In this document: piece after piece, positions 25,761-34,013 of the stretch | Layout of the letters: the number at the start of each line of letters is the position of its first letter | Position numbering within the stretch: the first letter of the stretch is position 1 | Assembly: GCA_004297075.1 (NCBI GenBank) | Contig: SCVK01000394.1 | Coordinates: forward strand, 1 to 45,213 | Origin: Chitinophagaceae bacterium | GTDB taxonomy: Bacteria > Bacteroidota > Bacteroidia > Chitinophagales > Chitinophagaceae | DNA: 45,213 nucleotides | Reading direction: 5' to 3' | The notes under the pieces: generated by a model | The model's input: the letters and a program-made list of their open reading frames with translations, nothing else | Told to the model about the DNA's origin: nothing | The model's database searches: none | Translations under genes and position numbers: made by a program

Positions 25761-26894
25761 ATGAAAACGCAGACCACCCAAACCGGAAAAATGCAAGTGC
25801 TGGGAGCCAGGATGCTCACTATGGTAACTGCGCTGTTATTGTTCACTGCCTGTCAGAAAGGAGTTGAAACACCCGTTAACATGGCTGCGGCACCGGTGGC
25901 CACAACCAGCGCTGCTTTTATTGGTGGATTCAGGATTGCAGAACCTAAAGTGGTAATGTGCCAGGGAAATGAAGAAAAAACCGGTATCAGCTTCAGCTGG
26001 AACCGCACCGCTACTGATAACCTGCGAGACTATACTGTTGAAGCGGCTGTTGAAGGCACTCATTTTGAGACAGCGGTAGAACTGGGCACCACCGATGGTG
26101 GCCAGGTAAGTTTCCTGGTAAAAGAGCTGAACCAGAAAATGTGCAAACTGATCCCTGCCGGTACTACCGGTAAAGTGGAGTTGAGGGTAAAAGCTTACCC
26201 TGTAAATGGCAAAAGCACTGCTGTTTACAGCGATGCGGTAGCGCTGAATGTAACTACCTACCTGCACTATACTGAATATGCTTATCCCCGTTATATAAAA
26301 ATGCCCGGTAACTACCAGAACTGGGACCTAGCTACTGCCCCCCAGCTGGTGAGTGTGAACAATGATGGCGAGTATGAGGGATATGTAAGTTTTGGCAACA
26401 ACTACCCCCAGTTCATGTTTGTAAAAGGCACCCGGTGGGAAAAAACCAACACATTCACCCATATCGGCAACAGCAAGTTTGGATTTGGTGGTGGTGTACT
26501 GGCTGTGTTTGGCGGAGCGGGTACATACCTGGTAAAAGCAAGTACCAATACCAATAGCTGGAGTTATACCAAAATCAACAACTGGGGCATCCACGGTACA
26601 GCAGTAGCGGGCAACCCAGGCACAGACCCTGTGATGAGTTACGATGAAGCCAGCAAAGCGTATGTGATGGGTGTGAACCTGCAGGCAGGTACTTTCCGGT
26701 TCAGGGCCAATAACGATAATGCGGTTACGCTGGGCAAAGAAGTAAAAGATGGTTACGAAGTACCTGTGGCAGGGGGAACTGATTTTACTGTAGCCACTGC
26801 CGGTTACTACAGTATTTACCTGAAAGTAGATCTGGCCGGTAACTACGCCTGTACCGTAGCCAAACAAGCTACACCTGCTGTAAATGGAAAATAA
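25761..26894 (+). CDS. SusE/SusF-like outer-membrane lipoprotein
   Basis: The ATG at 25761 is preferred over the TTG at 25737 because it begins the lipoprotein signal (MVTALLLFTAC, Cys31). Residues about 50-190 resemble a SusE-type Ig-like domain (GISFSWNRTATDNLRDYTVE followed by a VELRVKAYPVNGKSTA region). Two C-terminal starch-binding-type modules follow (YIKMPGNYQNWDLATAPQLV; FRFRANNDNAVTLGKEV). Such surface lipoproteins hold glycans for a SusCD transporter, but no susC/susD is adjacent here, and the nearest pair, 7 kb away, is separated by opposite-strand genes. 377 residues. A strong terminator follows. Confidence 0.8.
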   Translation: MKTQTTQTGKMQVLGARMLTMVTALLLFTACQKGVETPVNMAAAPVATTSAAFIGGFRIAEPKVVMCQGNEEKTGISFSWNRTATDNLRDYTVEAAVEGTHFETAVELGTTDGGQVSFLVKELNQKMCKLIPAGTTGKVELRVKAYPVNGKSTAVYSDAVALNVTTYLHYTEYAYPRYIKMPGNYQNWDLATAPQLVSVNNDGEYEGYVSFGNNYPQFMFVKGTRWEKTNTFTHIGNSKFGFGGGVLAVFGGAGTYLVKASTNTNSWSYTKINNWGIHGTAVAGNPGTDPVMSYDEASKAYVMGVNLQAGTFRFRANNDNAVTLGKEVKDGYEVPVAGGTDFTVATAGYYSIYLKVDLAGNYACTVAKQATPAVNGK

Positions 26895-26941
26895 ACAAAT
26901 TCCCCTGGATATATCGCAAGCAAATGGATGACGATGAGTAG

Positions 26942-26969
26942 GCGGTACCCGAAAGGGTATCGCTTTTTT
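26942..26969 (+). terminator. Intrinsic terminator after the SusE-like gene
   Basis: 9-bp stem GCGGTACCC (26942-26950) and GGGTATCGC (26955-26963) with one G-T pair, GAAA tetraloop, six T residues. Confidence 0.92.
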
Positions 26970-26976
26970 GTTTTTG

Positions 26977-27033
26977 TTCGGCCGCTTTAGCGTTCCGACC
27001 AAAACCTGCCCGCTAAGGCGCAGTTAGACCGAA
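26977..27033. other. Imperfect inverted repeat downstream of the SDR gene
   Basis: CGCTTTAGCG (26983-26992) faces CGCTAAGGCG (27011-27020) with one mismatch, and TTCGG (26977-26981) faces CCGAA (27029-27033). It could form a long stem at the 3' end of the minus-strand transcript, but no T-run follows in that direction. Confidence 0.35.
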
Positions 27034-27040
27034 TAAATGG

Positions 27041-27757
27041 TTAGGGGTTGGTTGACCAGATGGAGGCATCTTTTACAAACACCCTTCTGTTCAGTTTTAA
27101 TTGAGCCACTATCAGTTCTGCAAAGTCTTCGGGGTGCATTACACGGTCTTCGTTATTGTTGAGCAGGTTGGCGCTTTTGGCCAGATCGGTTACAACGGTG
27201 CTGGGAGTAAGTGCTGTTACGCGGATATTGTGTTTACGCACTTCCTGCATCAGGGAATCGGTCAATCCCATCAGTCCGAATTTAGAGGCGCTGTAAGCAC
27301 TGGTAACCGGTGCTCCTTTTAAACCTGCCGTAGAAGATACGTTGACGATATCCCCGGTCTGCCTTTCGATCATCTCGGGCAATACGGCGCGGGTAACATA
27401 GTACACGCCAAACAAATTCACTTTCACCTGGTTCTCCCACTGCTCCGGTGTTAACTCCAGGAATTTCCCGAAAGCGGCCGTACCGGCGTTGTTGATGAGG
27501 ATATCAATGGCCCCCAGTTCCTGCCGGATCTTTACCACTGCAGCATTCACCGAGTCGATATCACTCACATCAGCCACGGCCATCGCTGCTTTTACGCCCA
27601 GTGCAGTTACTTCCGCAGCAACCGCCTGCAGGTCTTTCTCCGTCCGGGCCACCAAACCGATATGTACCCCTTCGTTCGCCAAAGCCAGTGCTACCGCACG
27701 CCCAATTCCTTTACCGGCACCAGTGATCAGGGCGGTTTTATTTTGTAATGATTGCAT
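27041..27757 (-). CDS. Short-chain dehydrogenase/reductase, FabG-like
   Basis: NAD(P)-dependent oxidoreductase with Rossmann motif TGAGKGIG (12-19), NNAG (89-92) and catalytic Ser141/142, Tyr155 and Lys159 (YSASK). It is 238 residues, classical SDR size, and has the look of 3-ketoacyl-ACP reductase-like enzymes, but the substrate is not readable. Cytoplasmic. ATG at 27755-27757. It lies downstream of the LolA/FtsX operon on the same strand but is separated by 166 bases containing a repeat hairpin, so it is probably its own transcription unit. Confidence 0.9.
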   Translation of the reverse strand: MQSLQNKTALITGAGKGIGRAVALALANEGVHIGLVARTEKDLQAVAAEVTALGVKAAMAVADVSDIDSVNAAVVKIRQELGAIDILINNAGTAAFGKFLELTPEQWENQVKVNLFGVYYVTRAVLPEMIERQTGDIVNVSSTAGLKGAPVTSAYSASKFGLMGLTDSLMQEVRKHNIRVTALTPSTVVTDLAKSANLLNNNEDRVMHPEDFAELIVAQLKLNRRVFVKDASIWSTNP

Positions 27758-27792
27758 ATGATTTTTATTTTTTGGTTAGGGGGATGAAAACC

Positions 27793-27870
27793 GTGAGTCG
27801 TGAATCGTCAGTCGCGAGGGCCGGACCATCTATTATCTACCTACTGACGACTGACGACTGACGATTGACG
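27793..27870. repeat. 7-bp ACTGACG tandem repeat with an inverted partner
   Basis: Four tandem 7-mers, ACTGACG three times and ATTGACG, occupy 27843-27870. GTGAATCGTCAGTCG (27800-27814) is complementary to 27855-27869 at 14 of 15 positions, so the tract can fold into a stem of about 15 bp with a 40-base loop. Located between the outer-membrane-barrel gene and the SDR gene. Confidence 0.8.
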
Positions 27871-27923
27871 CAAAATTAATTCTTCCCTATCTTGTTTTTG
27901 TAATCGTTCTGTCATTGTTAGCC

Positions 27924-29084
27924 CTACCTGGCAAAGCTCCACTTGAGACGCAGGTAGCCAATATCCTGCAGGCCCTGGAAACTACCCTGGTATTGGAGGA
28001 AGAAGGACTGCCAGATAAGGTCTGCATCCAGTCCGGACGAAAGATTGTAGCTGACACCGGCAGAAAGAATGAGCAGGTTAAGCTTTGGCGAGTATACAAG
28101 GGTACAGGTGGCAGCGCTGAGCGGGCTGATCTCTTTCCGGCCAACCAATAACCAGCTGATACGTGCAGGCATCAGGTTTTTGGAACTGAGGCTGAGATTC
28201 AGTTCAGCAGGATGATTGAGGCTGTGGTTCAGACCACGGCTGTTATAGAGTGCCCCCGCGGAAAGATACCATCCTCCTTTAAGAGCATGATCGAGTGCCA
28301 GGGTCAGGTTCAGTTGACTGGCAGAATCCTGATGGGCGAAATAATATTGTACCTCACCCTTAAACCCGGTTTCACGGATACTACCTGCCCAACCGGCACC
28401 GAGTGTTGCGGCGCCCTGGTAGGAACCGGCTATGAACTGAAGATCATAATTCCATTTGTTCAGAAAATACCGGCTTGCCATTATCTGTTTGTTGCTGCCG
28501 GCAGTGCCGTACACAAATTCTATATGCGAAAAATCGGTAAGGTTGCGTTGCAGGCTGATGGCATCAGACCCCGGTCGTTCCTCGTAATCGATATCCAGGA
28601 AATTATAGGCATTGTAAATATCATTCGGGTTCCAGAGGGTGGTCATACCCCAGTTAATGCGTTGCCGGCCCAAACGGGCGCTCCATTTCTCTTTTTTCAG
28701 GTCTGCATACAACCGTTCTGTATTGGTATGAAAAACAAAATTCTCCCGGTGGATCCATGCTTTCTGCAGGTTCCAGGCTTCGTTGCTGTTGCGGAGCCTG
28801 GAACCGAAATCGGGAACCTGTTTTACCTGTTCGCCCCAGAAAATGCGGTTACGCAGTTCCGCCACAAGGGTGAGTGAAGCCGAGGGTTTCCATTTTATAT
28901 TAAAACGCTGATGGATGAGGTTCCCCCATGTGTTTTGGTGATTCAACTTATCAATCGAATACGACTCGAGACTTTTCAAATAACCGTTGAAGGAAACTTT
29001 TTTAGGGGAAGGTGCAATGGTATCCTGTGCTGCCAGTGGCTGGTAACCGAGAAACAAGATCAATAGTAGCAGACTACTCTTCAT
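27924..29084 (-). CDS. Outer-membrane beta-barrel protein of the LolA/FtsX operon
   Basis: The ATG at 29082-29084 is chosen because it begins the signal peptide (MKSSLLLLILFLGYQPLAAQ); the longer frame adds 13 unsupported residues. The 386-residue protein is made of amphipathic strands and contains RLGRQRINWGMTTLWNPNDI, reminiscent of DUF1302- or alginate-export-like porins (R-x-G-R-Q-x-x-x-W-G), and ends in YLRLKWSFAR. It overlaps the end of the ATPase gene by 11 bases, so the two are translationally linked. It may be the outer-membrane end of the export system encoded upstream. The family name is uncertain. Confidence 0.75.
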   Translation of the reverse strand: MKSSLLLLILFLGYQPLAAQDTIAPSPKKVSFNGYLKSLESYSIDKLNHQNTWGNLIHQRFNIKWKPSASLTLVAELRNRIFWGEQVKQVPDFGSRLRNSNEAWNLQKAWIHRENFVFHTNTERLYADLKKEKWSARLGRQRINWGMTTLWNPNDIYNAYNFLDIDYEERPGSDAISLQRNLTDFSHIEFVYGTAGSNKQIMASRYFLNKWNYDLQFIAGSYQGAATLGAGWAGSIRETGFKGEVQYYFAHQDSASQLNLTLALDHALKGGWYLSAGALYNSRGLNHSLNHPAELNLSLSSKNLMPARISWLLVGRKEISPLSAATCTLVYSPKLNLLILSAGVSYNLSSGLDADLIWQSFFLQYQGSFQGLQDIGYLRLKWSFAR

Positions 29085-29778
29085 GAACAGCAACTTTTGC
29101 GGTGTCTGAAACGATCCGCCCATCCACCAGGGTGATCACTCGGCGGGCCCTTTCGATCACCCTTGCATCATGGGTAGAAAAAATAAAAGTGATATTTTCT
29201 TCTTTATTCAGCAGGGCCATAATATCCAGCAGGTTAGAAGCCGAAGCGGTATCCAGATTGGCGGTGGGTTCATCGGCCAGTACAAACTGGGGTTTGGAGG
29301 CCAGCGCCCGGGCTACGGCCACCCGTTGCTGTTGACCGCCGGATAATTGTGCCGGGCGGCTGTCCATTTTATCTACCAGATCGATCTGTTTGAATAAGTT
29401 ATTGATGCGCTCCTCCCTGGCTGCTTTCGGGATGCCCTGTAACTGCATGATAAATTCTACATTCTCTTTGGCCGTTAATACCGGTATCAGGTTAAAGGAC
29501 TGAAACACAAATCCGATATTCAGCAGGCGGAAATCGATGAGTTTGTTGGGAGACATGGCGGAGATATCAATCCCATTGATCTCAATTTTACCTTCATCGG
29601 GTTTATCCAATCCGCCGATCAGGTTCAGTAAAGTGGTTTTTCCCGAACCCGAGGGACCTACCAGCGCCGTAAATTCTCCCTGGTTAATGTGCAGGTGTAC
29701 ATTGTTAACAGCATACACAGGGATGTTCTCCTTGTTGTAGGTTTTGGAAATATTATGTGCGTCAATAACAGTTTTCAT
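29074..29778 (-). CDS. ABC transporter ATPase, LolD/MacB type
   Basis: Energises the paired FtsX-type permeases. Walker A GPSGSGKTT (41-49), Q-loop in VFQSFNLIPVLTAKENVEF, signature LSGGQQQRVAVARALA (145-160), Walker B FVLADEPTANLD with Asp169/Glu170, and H-loop FIFSTHDARVIERA. 234 residues, standard for LolD and MacB N-terminal domains. Cytoplasmic, membrane-associated. It follows permease 2 by 26 bases and overlaps the outer-membrane barrel gene. Confidence 0.95.
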   Translation of the reverse strand: MKTVIDAHNISKTYNKENIPVYAVNNVHLHINQGEFTALVGPSGSGKTTLLNLIGGLDKPDEGKIEINGIDISAMSPNKLIDFRLLNIGFVFQSFNLIPVLTAKENVEFIMQLQGIPKAAREERINNLFKQIDLVDKMDSRPAQLSGGQQQRVAVARALASKPQFVLADEPTANLDTASASNLLDIMALLNKEENITFIFSTHDARVIERARRVITLVDGRIVSDTAKVAVHEE

Positions 29779-29804
29779 GCGAATGGAATTTGGTAGTCAT
29801 GATT

Positions 29805-31019
29805 TTATTTTCGTAACGCTTCAACCGGTTGTAACTGCAGGGCTTTGATGGCCGGGTATATACAGGAGGCCAGCGCGGTAAATAATACTATGCAGATAAC
29901 CGCCACTATTTTCTCCGTTGGAAATTCCGGATAGATCATGGAACTGAAACCAAAACTGCGCATCACTTCTTCGCCTGCAGAACTCCAGTTAAGGCCATGC
30001 TGTTGGTAATAAAGAGTCAATACCCAGGCAACGGCCAGTCCTACAGGAGTCCCGATCAATGTTAAAAAAACGGTTTCGAGAAATACCAGCAGGAACAAAC
30101 GGATGCGGTTCATGCCGAGTGCCATCATTACGCCGATCTCCTGGGTTCTTTCCAGAATGGCCATCAGCATGGTATTAACAATGCCGAATGCCAGCGCAAA
30201 GAGGATGATGCCGATGATGATATAGGAAGTGGTATCAACCGTATCGATCATCAGGTCTGTTTCGGGTGAGATGTCTTTCCATGACTCGATGAGTTGTTCC
30301 GGATATTGCTGCTGCAGTTGTTGCCGCACAATATCAGTAAGTGCGTCATTTTGCAGAATGATACAGATCTCATGAAAAGCATTGCCGATAGTAAGCATCT
30401 GGTTCAGTTCGGACTGTTGTACGTATACATTCCTTTCATCGAGCGGTGCATTGTCTGACTGGTAAATGGCGGCAACGCGGAATGCAGCCGAGATCATATT
30501 GGCATCCACATCGGTAAAAGTGAGTACGAGTTTGCCACCGGTTTTCAGTTTCATTTTATCGGCTAGTTTGTTACCGATGAATACCTGGTTTTTTTTGGTG
30601 GGATCAAAACCTTTTCCCGCTATGATTTTATTGGCCAGACCAGACACTTCATCCTCTTTGCCGGGGATAATTCCGTTGATTTTTACACCGGCACTCCCTG
30701 TACTGGTGGCCAGCATGCCCTGTGTAATGGTGCGGGTAGTAAAGAGTTTGACGGTACTGTTTTTTTTCAGTGCAGCCAGCAATGCCTCCCCCTGGTGAAT
30801 GATAAACTGCGGTTCATTATCCTGCTTAAATAATTTGTGATGGATCTGCAGGTGGCCCGTTTCTGCATAAATCACCGTGTGTATGCGGCTGTTCAAAATG
30901 CCTTTGTAGAGGGCCAGTACAGCGATACCCGCAAAGAGGCCTATCGCCACCGAAAGTATGATGACGAGGCTACGCATTTTGTTGCGCCAGATATTTCGCC
31001 AGGCTATTCTGAAGATCAC
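29805..31019 (-). CDS. FtsX/LolCE-family ABC permease (second of two)
   Basis: Inner-membrane permease with the MacB/LolCE layout: one N-terminal membrane helix (SLVIILSVAIGLFAGIAVLA), a large periplasmic domain (about 45-255), then three C-terminal helices (YIIIGIILFALAFGIVNTML; a helix after MNRIRLFLLVFLETVFL; and IVAVICIVLFTALASCIYPA). The conserved cytoplasmic coupling segment ERTQEIGVMMALGM and the end IKALQLQPVEALRK are typical. 404 residues, close in size to the first permease (405) but clearly diverged, suggesting a heterodimer like LolC-LolE. Confidence 0.93.
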   Translation of the reverse strand: MIFRIAWRNIWRNKMRSLVIILSVAIGLFAGIAVLALYKGILNSRIHTVIYAETGHLQIHHKLFKQDNEPQFIIHQGEALLAALKKNSTVKLFTTRTITQGMLATSTGSAGVKINGIIPGKEDEVSGLANKIIAGKGFDPTKKNQVFIGNKLADKMKLKTGGKLVLTFTDVDANMISAAFRVAAIYQSDNAPLDERNVYVQQSELNQMLTIGNAFHEICIILQNDALTDIVRQQLQQQYPEQLIESWKDISPETDLMIDTVDTTSYIIIGIILFALAFGIVNTMLMAILERTQEIGVMMALGMNRIRLFLLVFLETVFLTLIGTPVGLAVAWVLTLYYQQHGLNWSSAGEEVMRSFGFSSMIYPEFPTEKIVAVICIVLFTALASCIYPAIKALQLQPVEALRK

Positions 31020-31029
31020 GGGTACGGTT

Positions 31030-32247
31030 TTATTTTTTCATGGATAGAACAGGGTTTAAACGGATCAGTTTGAGTACGGGGTAAAGTGATAAGATCAGTC
31101 CAATCAATAACACGAATAACCCCTGTGTGATAAAATGCATACTATCTGTAGAAGTGGGGAATATGGCTTCGAATCCAAAACGCTCATAGGCTTTGGCTAC
31201 TTCACCGCCCAGGCGCAGGGGATGCCGGTTCAGGTAGTACACAATGGGAATACTGGCCATTATGCCAAGGATACAGCCTATCAGTACAGCAAGAACGGAT
31301 TCTGCGAGCAGTAAAAATGCCAGCTTGGTTTTCTTCATTCCTATGGCCACCAGCATACCCAATTCAAAGCGGCGCTCTGCCATCATCATCAGCGAGGTTC
31401 CAAAGATCCCGAAGGAGATCAGCAGGTACAGGAACAACTGAACCACCTGCATATTGTTAGAGTCGCCTTGTATATGTTGTTTGATATCGGGCATCATCTT
31501 TTCCCAGCTCATCACTTCATATTCATTACCCAGCCGCTGCTGTACCGAAAGGCTGGTGGCGTTAACAAGGCCGGGATTCCGGACAGATAAAACATAGGAA
31601 GTAAGCATGGCCGGCGCTTCGAACATATTCTGCGCGGCCAACAGGGGCAGGTACAGCAGCCTGTCGTTTAGATCGGGCGAACCAAAACGAGCCACACCTT
31701 TAATAAAATACTTACCCGCCGCCGTAGCCCCCTGGTAACCCTGGCCAATCAATACCAGCGTATCATGCAACTGCAGTTTCATGCGTTTCAATAATCCTTC
31801 CGAGGCCAATACGGCGTTATCATCGGGTTTGAGGTATTCTCCGGCAATCAGTTTGGCAGCGAGGTGGGTAAGCCTGTCTTCTTTGGCGGGGTCAATGCCT
31901 ACTACCAGACAACCTTTTGTGTTCATTTCTGCAGAAGCCAGCGCAAAGGATTCGAGACGGGGGGTAACACCTGTTATCTCTGTCTGTGCCAGGATTGTTT
32001 TCTCCAGTTGCGGAGAGGCGGCAAAACTGTTATCAAGTAATTGTTCCTCCCAATAACCGGCTTTGTGTACCTGCACATAACCGGAATAAAAACTGACCAC
32101 GTTTTTTATCAGGTTATCAAAAATGCCCGTTTTTAAACTGCTGGTGAGCACAGATAGAACTACGGCAAAAAAAATTGATGCCATGGTAATGGCGGTGCGG
32201 CTTTTATTGCGCCAGAGGTTTTTCCATGCCAGCTGTAAGATCCACAT
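31030..32247 (-). CDS. FtsX/LolCE-family ABC permease (first of two)
   Basis: Same topology as its neighbour: N-terminal helix (TAITMASIFFAVVLSVLTSS), periplasmic domain (about 45-265), and three C-terminal helices (VVQLFLYLLISFGIFGTSLM; LLLAESVLAVLIGCILGIMA; FVLLIGLILSLYPVLKL), with the coupling segment AERRFELGMLVAIGM and the end LIRLNPVLSMKK. The gene starts one base after the LolA-like gene's stop and ends 10 bases before permease 2, so the operon is tightly packed. Its substrate is inferred to be a lipid-modified protein or lipid handed to the LolA-like carrier. Confidence 0.93.
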   Translation of the reverse strand: MWILQLAWKNLWRNKSRTAITMASIFFAVVLSVLTSSLKTGIFDNLIKNVVSFYSGYVQVHKAGYWEEQLLDNSFAASPQLEKTILAQTEITGVTPRLESFALASAEMNTKGCLVVGIDPAKEDRLTHLAAKLIAGEYLKPDDNAVLASEGLLKRMKLQLHDTLVLIGQGYQGATAAGKYFIKGVARFGSPDLNDRLLYLPLLAAQNMFEAPAMLTSYVLSVRNPGLVNATSLSVQQRLGNEYEVMSWEKMMPDIKQHIQGDSNNMQVVQLFLYLLISFGIFGTSLMMMAERRFELGMLVAIGMKKTKLAFLLLAESVLAVLIGCILGIMASIPIVYYLNRHPLRLGGEVAKAYERFGFEAIFPTSTDSMHFITQGLFVLLIGLILSLYPVLKLIRLNPVLSMKK

Positions 32248-32248
32248 C

Positions 32249-32989
32249 TCAGTTAAATTGTTTTATCCGCTCAATGGAGAAAAAGTTGTCGTCAATGGTT
32301 CGGTTAAATTGTATTGAGAGGTATCTGATTTCAGTTTTATGTCCTTTTTTATCTGCCGGTATCATTTCCATTCTGGTCGGTATTAACCTGCCATCCATTA
32401 ATTTGATATCATAAGCCTGCATTGTATTGACCAGCTTTCCTTCTTCATCAAAGAATTCAGTGTACAGTTCCAGAAAATCATTTTTATCAATGGCCACCAG
32501 CAGTTTCCCCCATACTACGGCGGTATTTGGCTTGGGAAGCAGTTCCAGCTGATAACAGGCTTTTCCATTCACTACGGTATCCCCCAGTAACCGGTGATGA
32601 TAGTCTTGCACCACCGAAGACTCTTTCACCAGGTCATCGTTGGTAAAATCGGTACCCATCCAGCTATTGGTCATCATAGAAGGAGGCAGTTTGATGATCC
32701 GTTCCAGTATGGGCATCCAGTTCCATACTTCTTTTTTCCTTTTCAGGTAAACAATGCCTTTGTCTTTGGGTGGAGATTGCACCAGCAGTATAGCGAATTC
32801 GGTTCCCTTCATCCAGGTTTTCAGCCGCATTTCCCTGCTCCAGGTGGGGCGGGTGGTTTTGATGAGGATCTCTCCCTGCGAGGTTTTACCACGCATTTTT
32901 TCATCGGCTTTTTGTATGATCTCGGTGGCAGATTGCGGGTAAGCAAAGGAGAAGGAACAACAAAACAGTATAATGAGAGAGTACCTCAT
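32249..32989 (-). CDS. LolA-like outer-membrane lipoprotein-sorting protein
   Basis: Signal peptide MRYSLIILFCCSFSFAYPQ followed by ATEIIQKADEKMRGKTSQGE, as in the periplasmic 'outer membrane lipoprotein-sorting protein' (LolA-like) family. The fold would be an open beta-barrel with a hydrophobic cavity (strands around TRPTWSREMRLKTWMKGTEF and KGIVYLKRKKEVWNWMPI). 246 residues. It is the first gene of the operon, directly ahead of two LolCE-type permeases, an ATPase and an outer-membrane barrel, so it probably carries the exported lipidic cargo across the periplasm. It is distinct from classical LolA, which would be a housekeeping gene elsewhere. A good -7 box lies 20 bases upstream. Confidence 0.88.
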   Translation of the reverse strand: MRYSLIILFCCSFSFAYPQSATEIIQKADEKMRGKTSQGEILIKTTRPTWSREMRLKTWMKGTEFAILLVQSPPKDKGIVYLKRKKEVWNWMPILERIIKLPPSMMTNSWMGTDFTNDDLVKESSVVQDYHHRLLGDTVVNGKACYQLELLPKPNTAVVWGKLLVAIDKNDFLELYTEFFDEEGKLVNTMQAYDIKLMDGRLIPTRMEMIPADKKGHKTEIRYLSIQFNRTIDDNFFSIERIKQFN

Positions 32990-33008
32990 AGCACTACCAT
33001 TGTTATCC

Positions 33009-33016
33009 CAAATTTA
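33009..33016 (-). promoter_or_regulatory. Probable -7 box of the LolA/FtsX operon
   Basis: Reading the minus strand, TAAATTTG (plus 33009-33016) matches TAnnTTTG exactly, 20 bases before the first ATG of the operon. A T-rich run (plus 33031-33036 complement) sits roughly in the -33 position but is not a clear TTTG. Confidence 0.5.
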
Positions 33017-33324
33017 CGATATTAATCAGGGAAAAAGGGGGTTATTTATTACCGGTTGTACCCTTGCTGCCGGCTGTTTGGTTTAGGGCGGTAATCCCTG
33101 CGGGGAAAGGATCTGCAAGGGAATCGAACAGGCGAATTCGGGTAACCTGTTGAGCAGTTAGCAGGCCGCTTACCTGCAATAGGTTATTCTGTTTTATTTT
33201 TACCCTCCGCCATTCCCTGCATCAGGCATGCACGAAATCGTTAGCGTTTGTTTTCTATGCCGCCTGGCGTCGTTTTCAATGGCTTCTTCATATTTTATTG
33301 CCTGATTAATCGCCCCCGATTGCT

Positions 33325-33510
33325 GTGAATGTCAAACTACCCCGTCGTCGTTTTATTCGTTATGCCACTACTTCGGCCATAGGGGCTGGTTTATTAGGTC
33401 GTTTTCTCCTGCCTCGGCAGCTACGGCAGATGATGCACCGAAACGGATCGCTACAGAAAGTCAAGAATGCTGATACGTTTATTTTTGGGAACAATTGGCT
33501 ATCTGTATAA
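33325..33510 (+). pseudogene. Orphan twin-arginine (Tat) signal-peptide remnant
   Basis: A 61-codon frame with a GTG start encodes MNVKLPRRRFIRYATTSAIG and then AGLLGRFLLPRQ. This is a Tat leader: a twin-arginine motif RRRFIRY, a hydrophobic core and a polar end. After about 30 more codons the frame stops, with no mature enzyme domain. The most likely reading is the 5' remnant of a lost Tat-exported enzyme. The other stretches of 33026-34013 show no gene. Confidence 0.4.
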
Positions 33511-33765
33511 CCATGGGAATGAAATATAACTCATCAGCGTACGCCATAATATAGTATAGAGATCAGAACCCTTTTTGATTTTGCTTATGCACATACGGGT
33601 TAGTAAATTGTTATGGCAATGTTACGCCAATGTTAGTATGCACAGTATATAACCTGTAATCCACAGCAGCATACGATTCATTCACATACCTGCAAATGTT
33701 ACACACAGTTTTCCAGACCAGAACCTAGTAAGCTTTCACATGCAGTTATGATAAGCAGTAAACTG

Positions 33766-33985
33766 TTTGTGAATTATAGGAGTTGATATGTTAAAAAACT
33801 ACACAAACCGACCGTCGTTTCTGTAGTGATACAATAATGAAAACATTTGTGAATACAAATCAAATTTGCGTTTGATAAAGCAGTAATTCTGTTAATGTTA
33901 ACTTAACAATTTGTTCTTTTTATCAAACTATGAAATGAAAGGGTACCAATTACCTTGCATCCGAAATGTGAAAATAATATTCACA
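33766..33985. promoter_or_regulatory. Inverted-repeat-rich control region upstream of susC
   Basis: Within 220 AT-rich bases lie ATTTGT-GAAT-ACAAAT (33845-33860), ATCAAA-TTTGCG-TTTGAT (33859-33876), GTTAA-N7-TTAAC (33891-33907) and TGTGAA-N7-TTCACA (33967-33985). TTTGTGAAT occurs twice, at 33766 and 33846. These are likely regulator-binding sites for the susC operon; no regulator gene is adjacent. No confident promoter could be assigned. Confidence 0.45.
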
Positions 33986-34013
33986 CCCCTCACTTAAGAA
34001 ACTGATTAGCATT

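Noticed and set aside
33967-33985. CRP site ahead of susC
   Set aside because: The TGTGA/TCACA half-sites are separated by nine bases, not six, and Bacteroidota control by a CRP homologue here is unproven.
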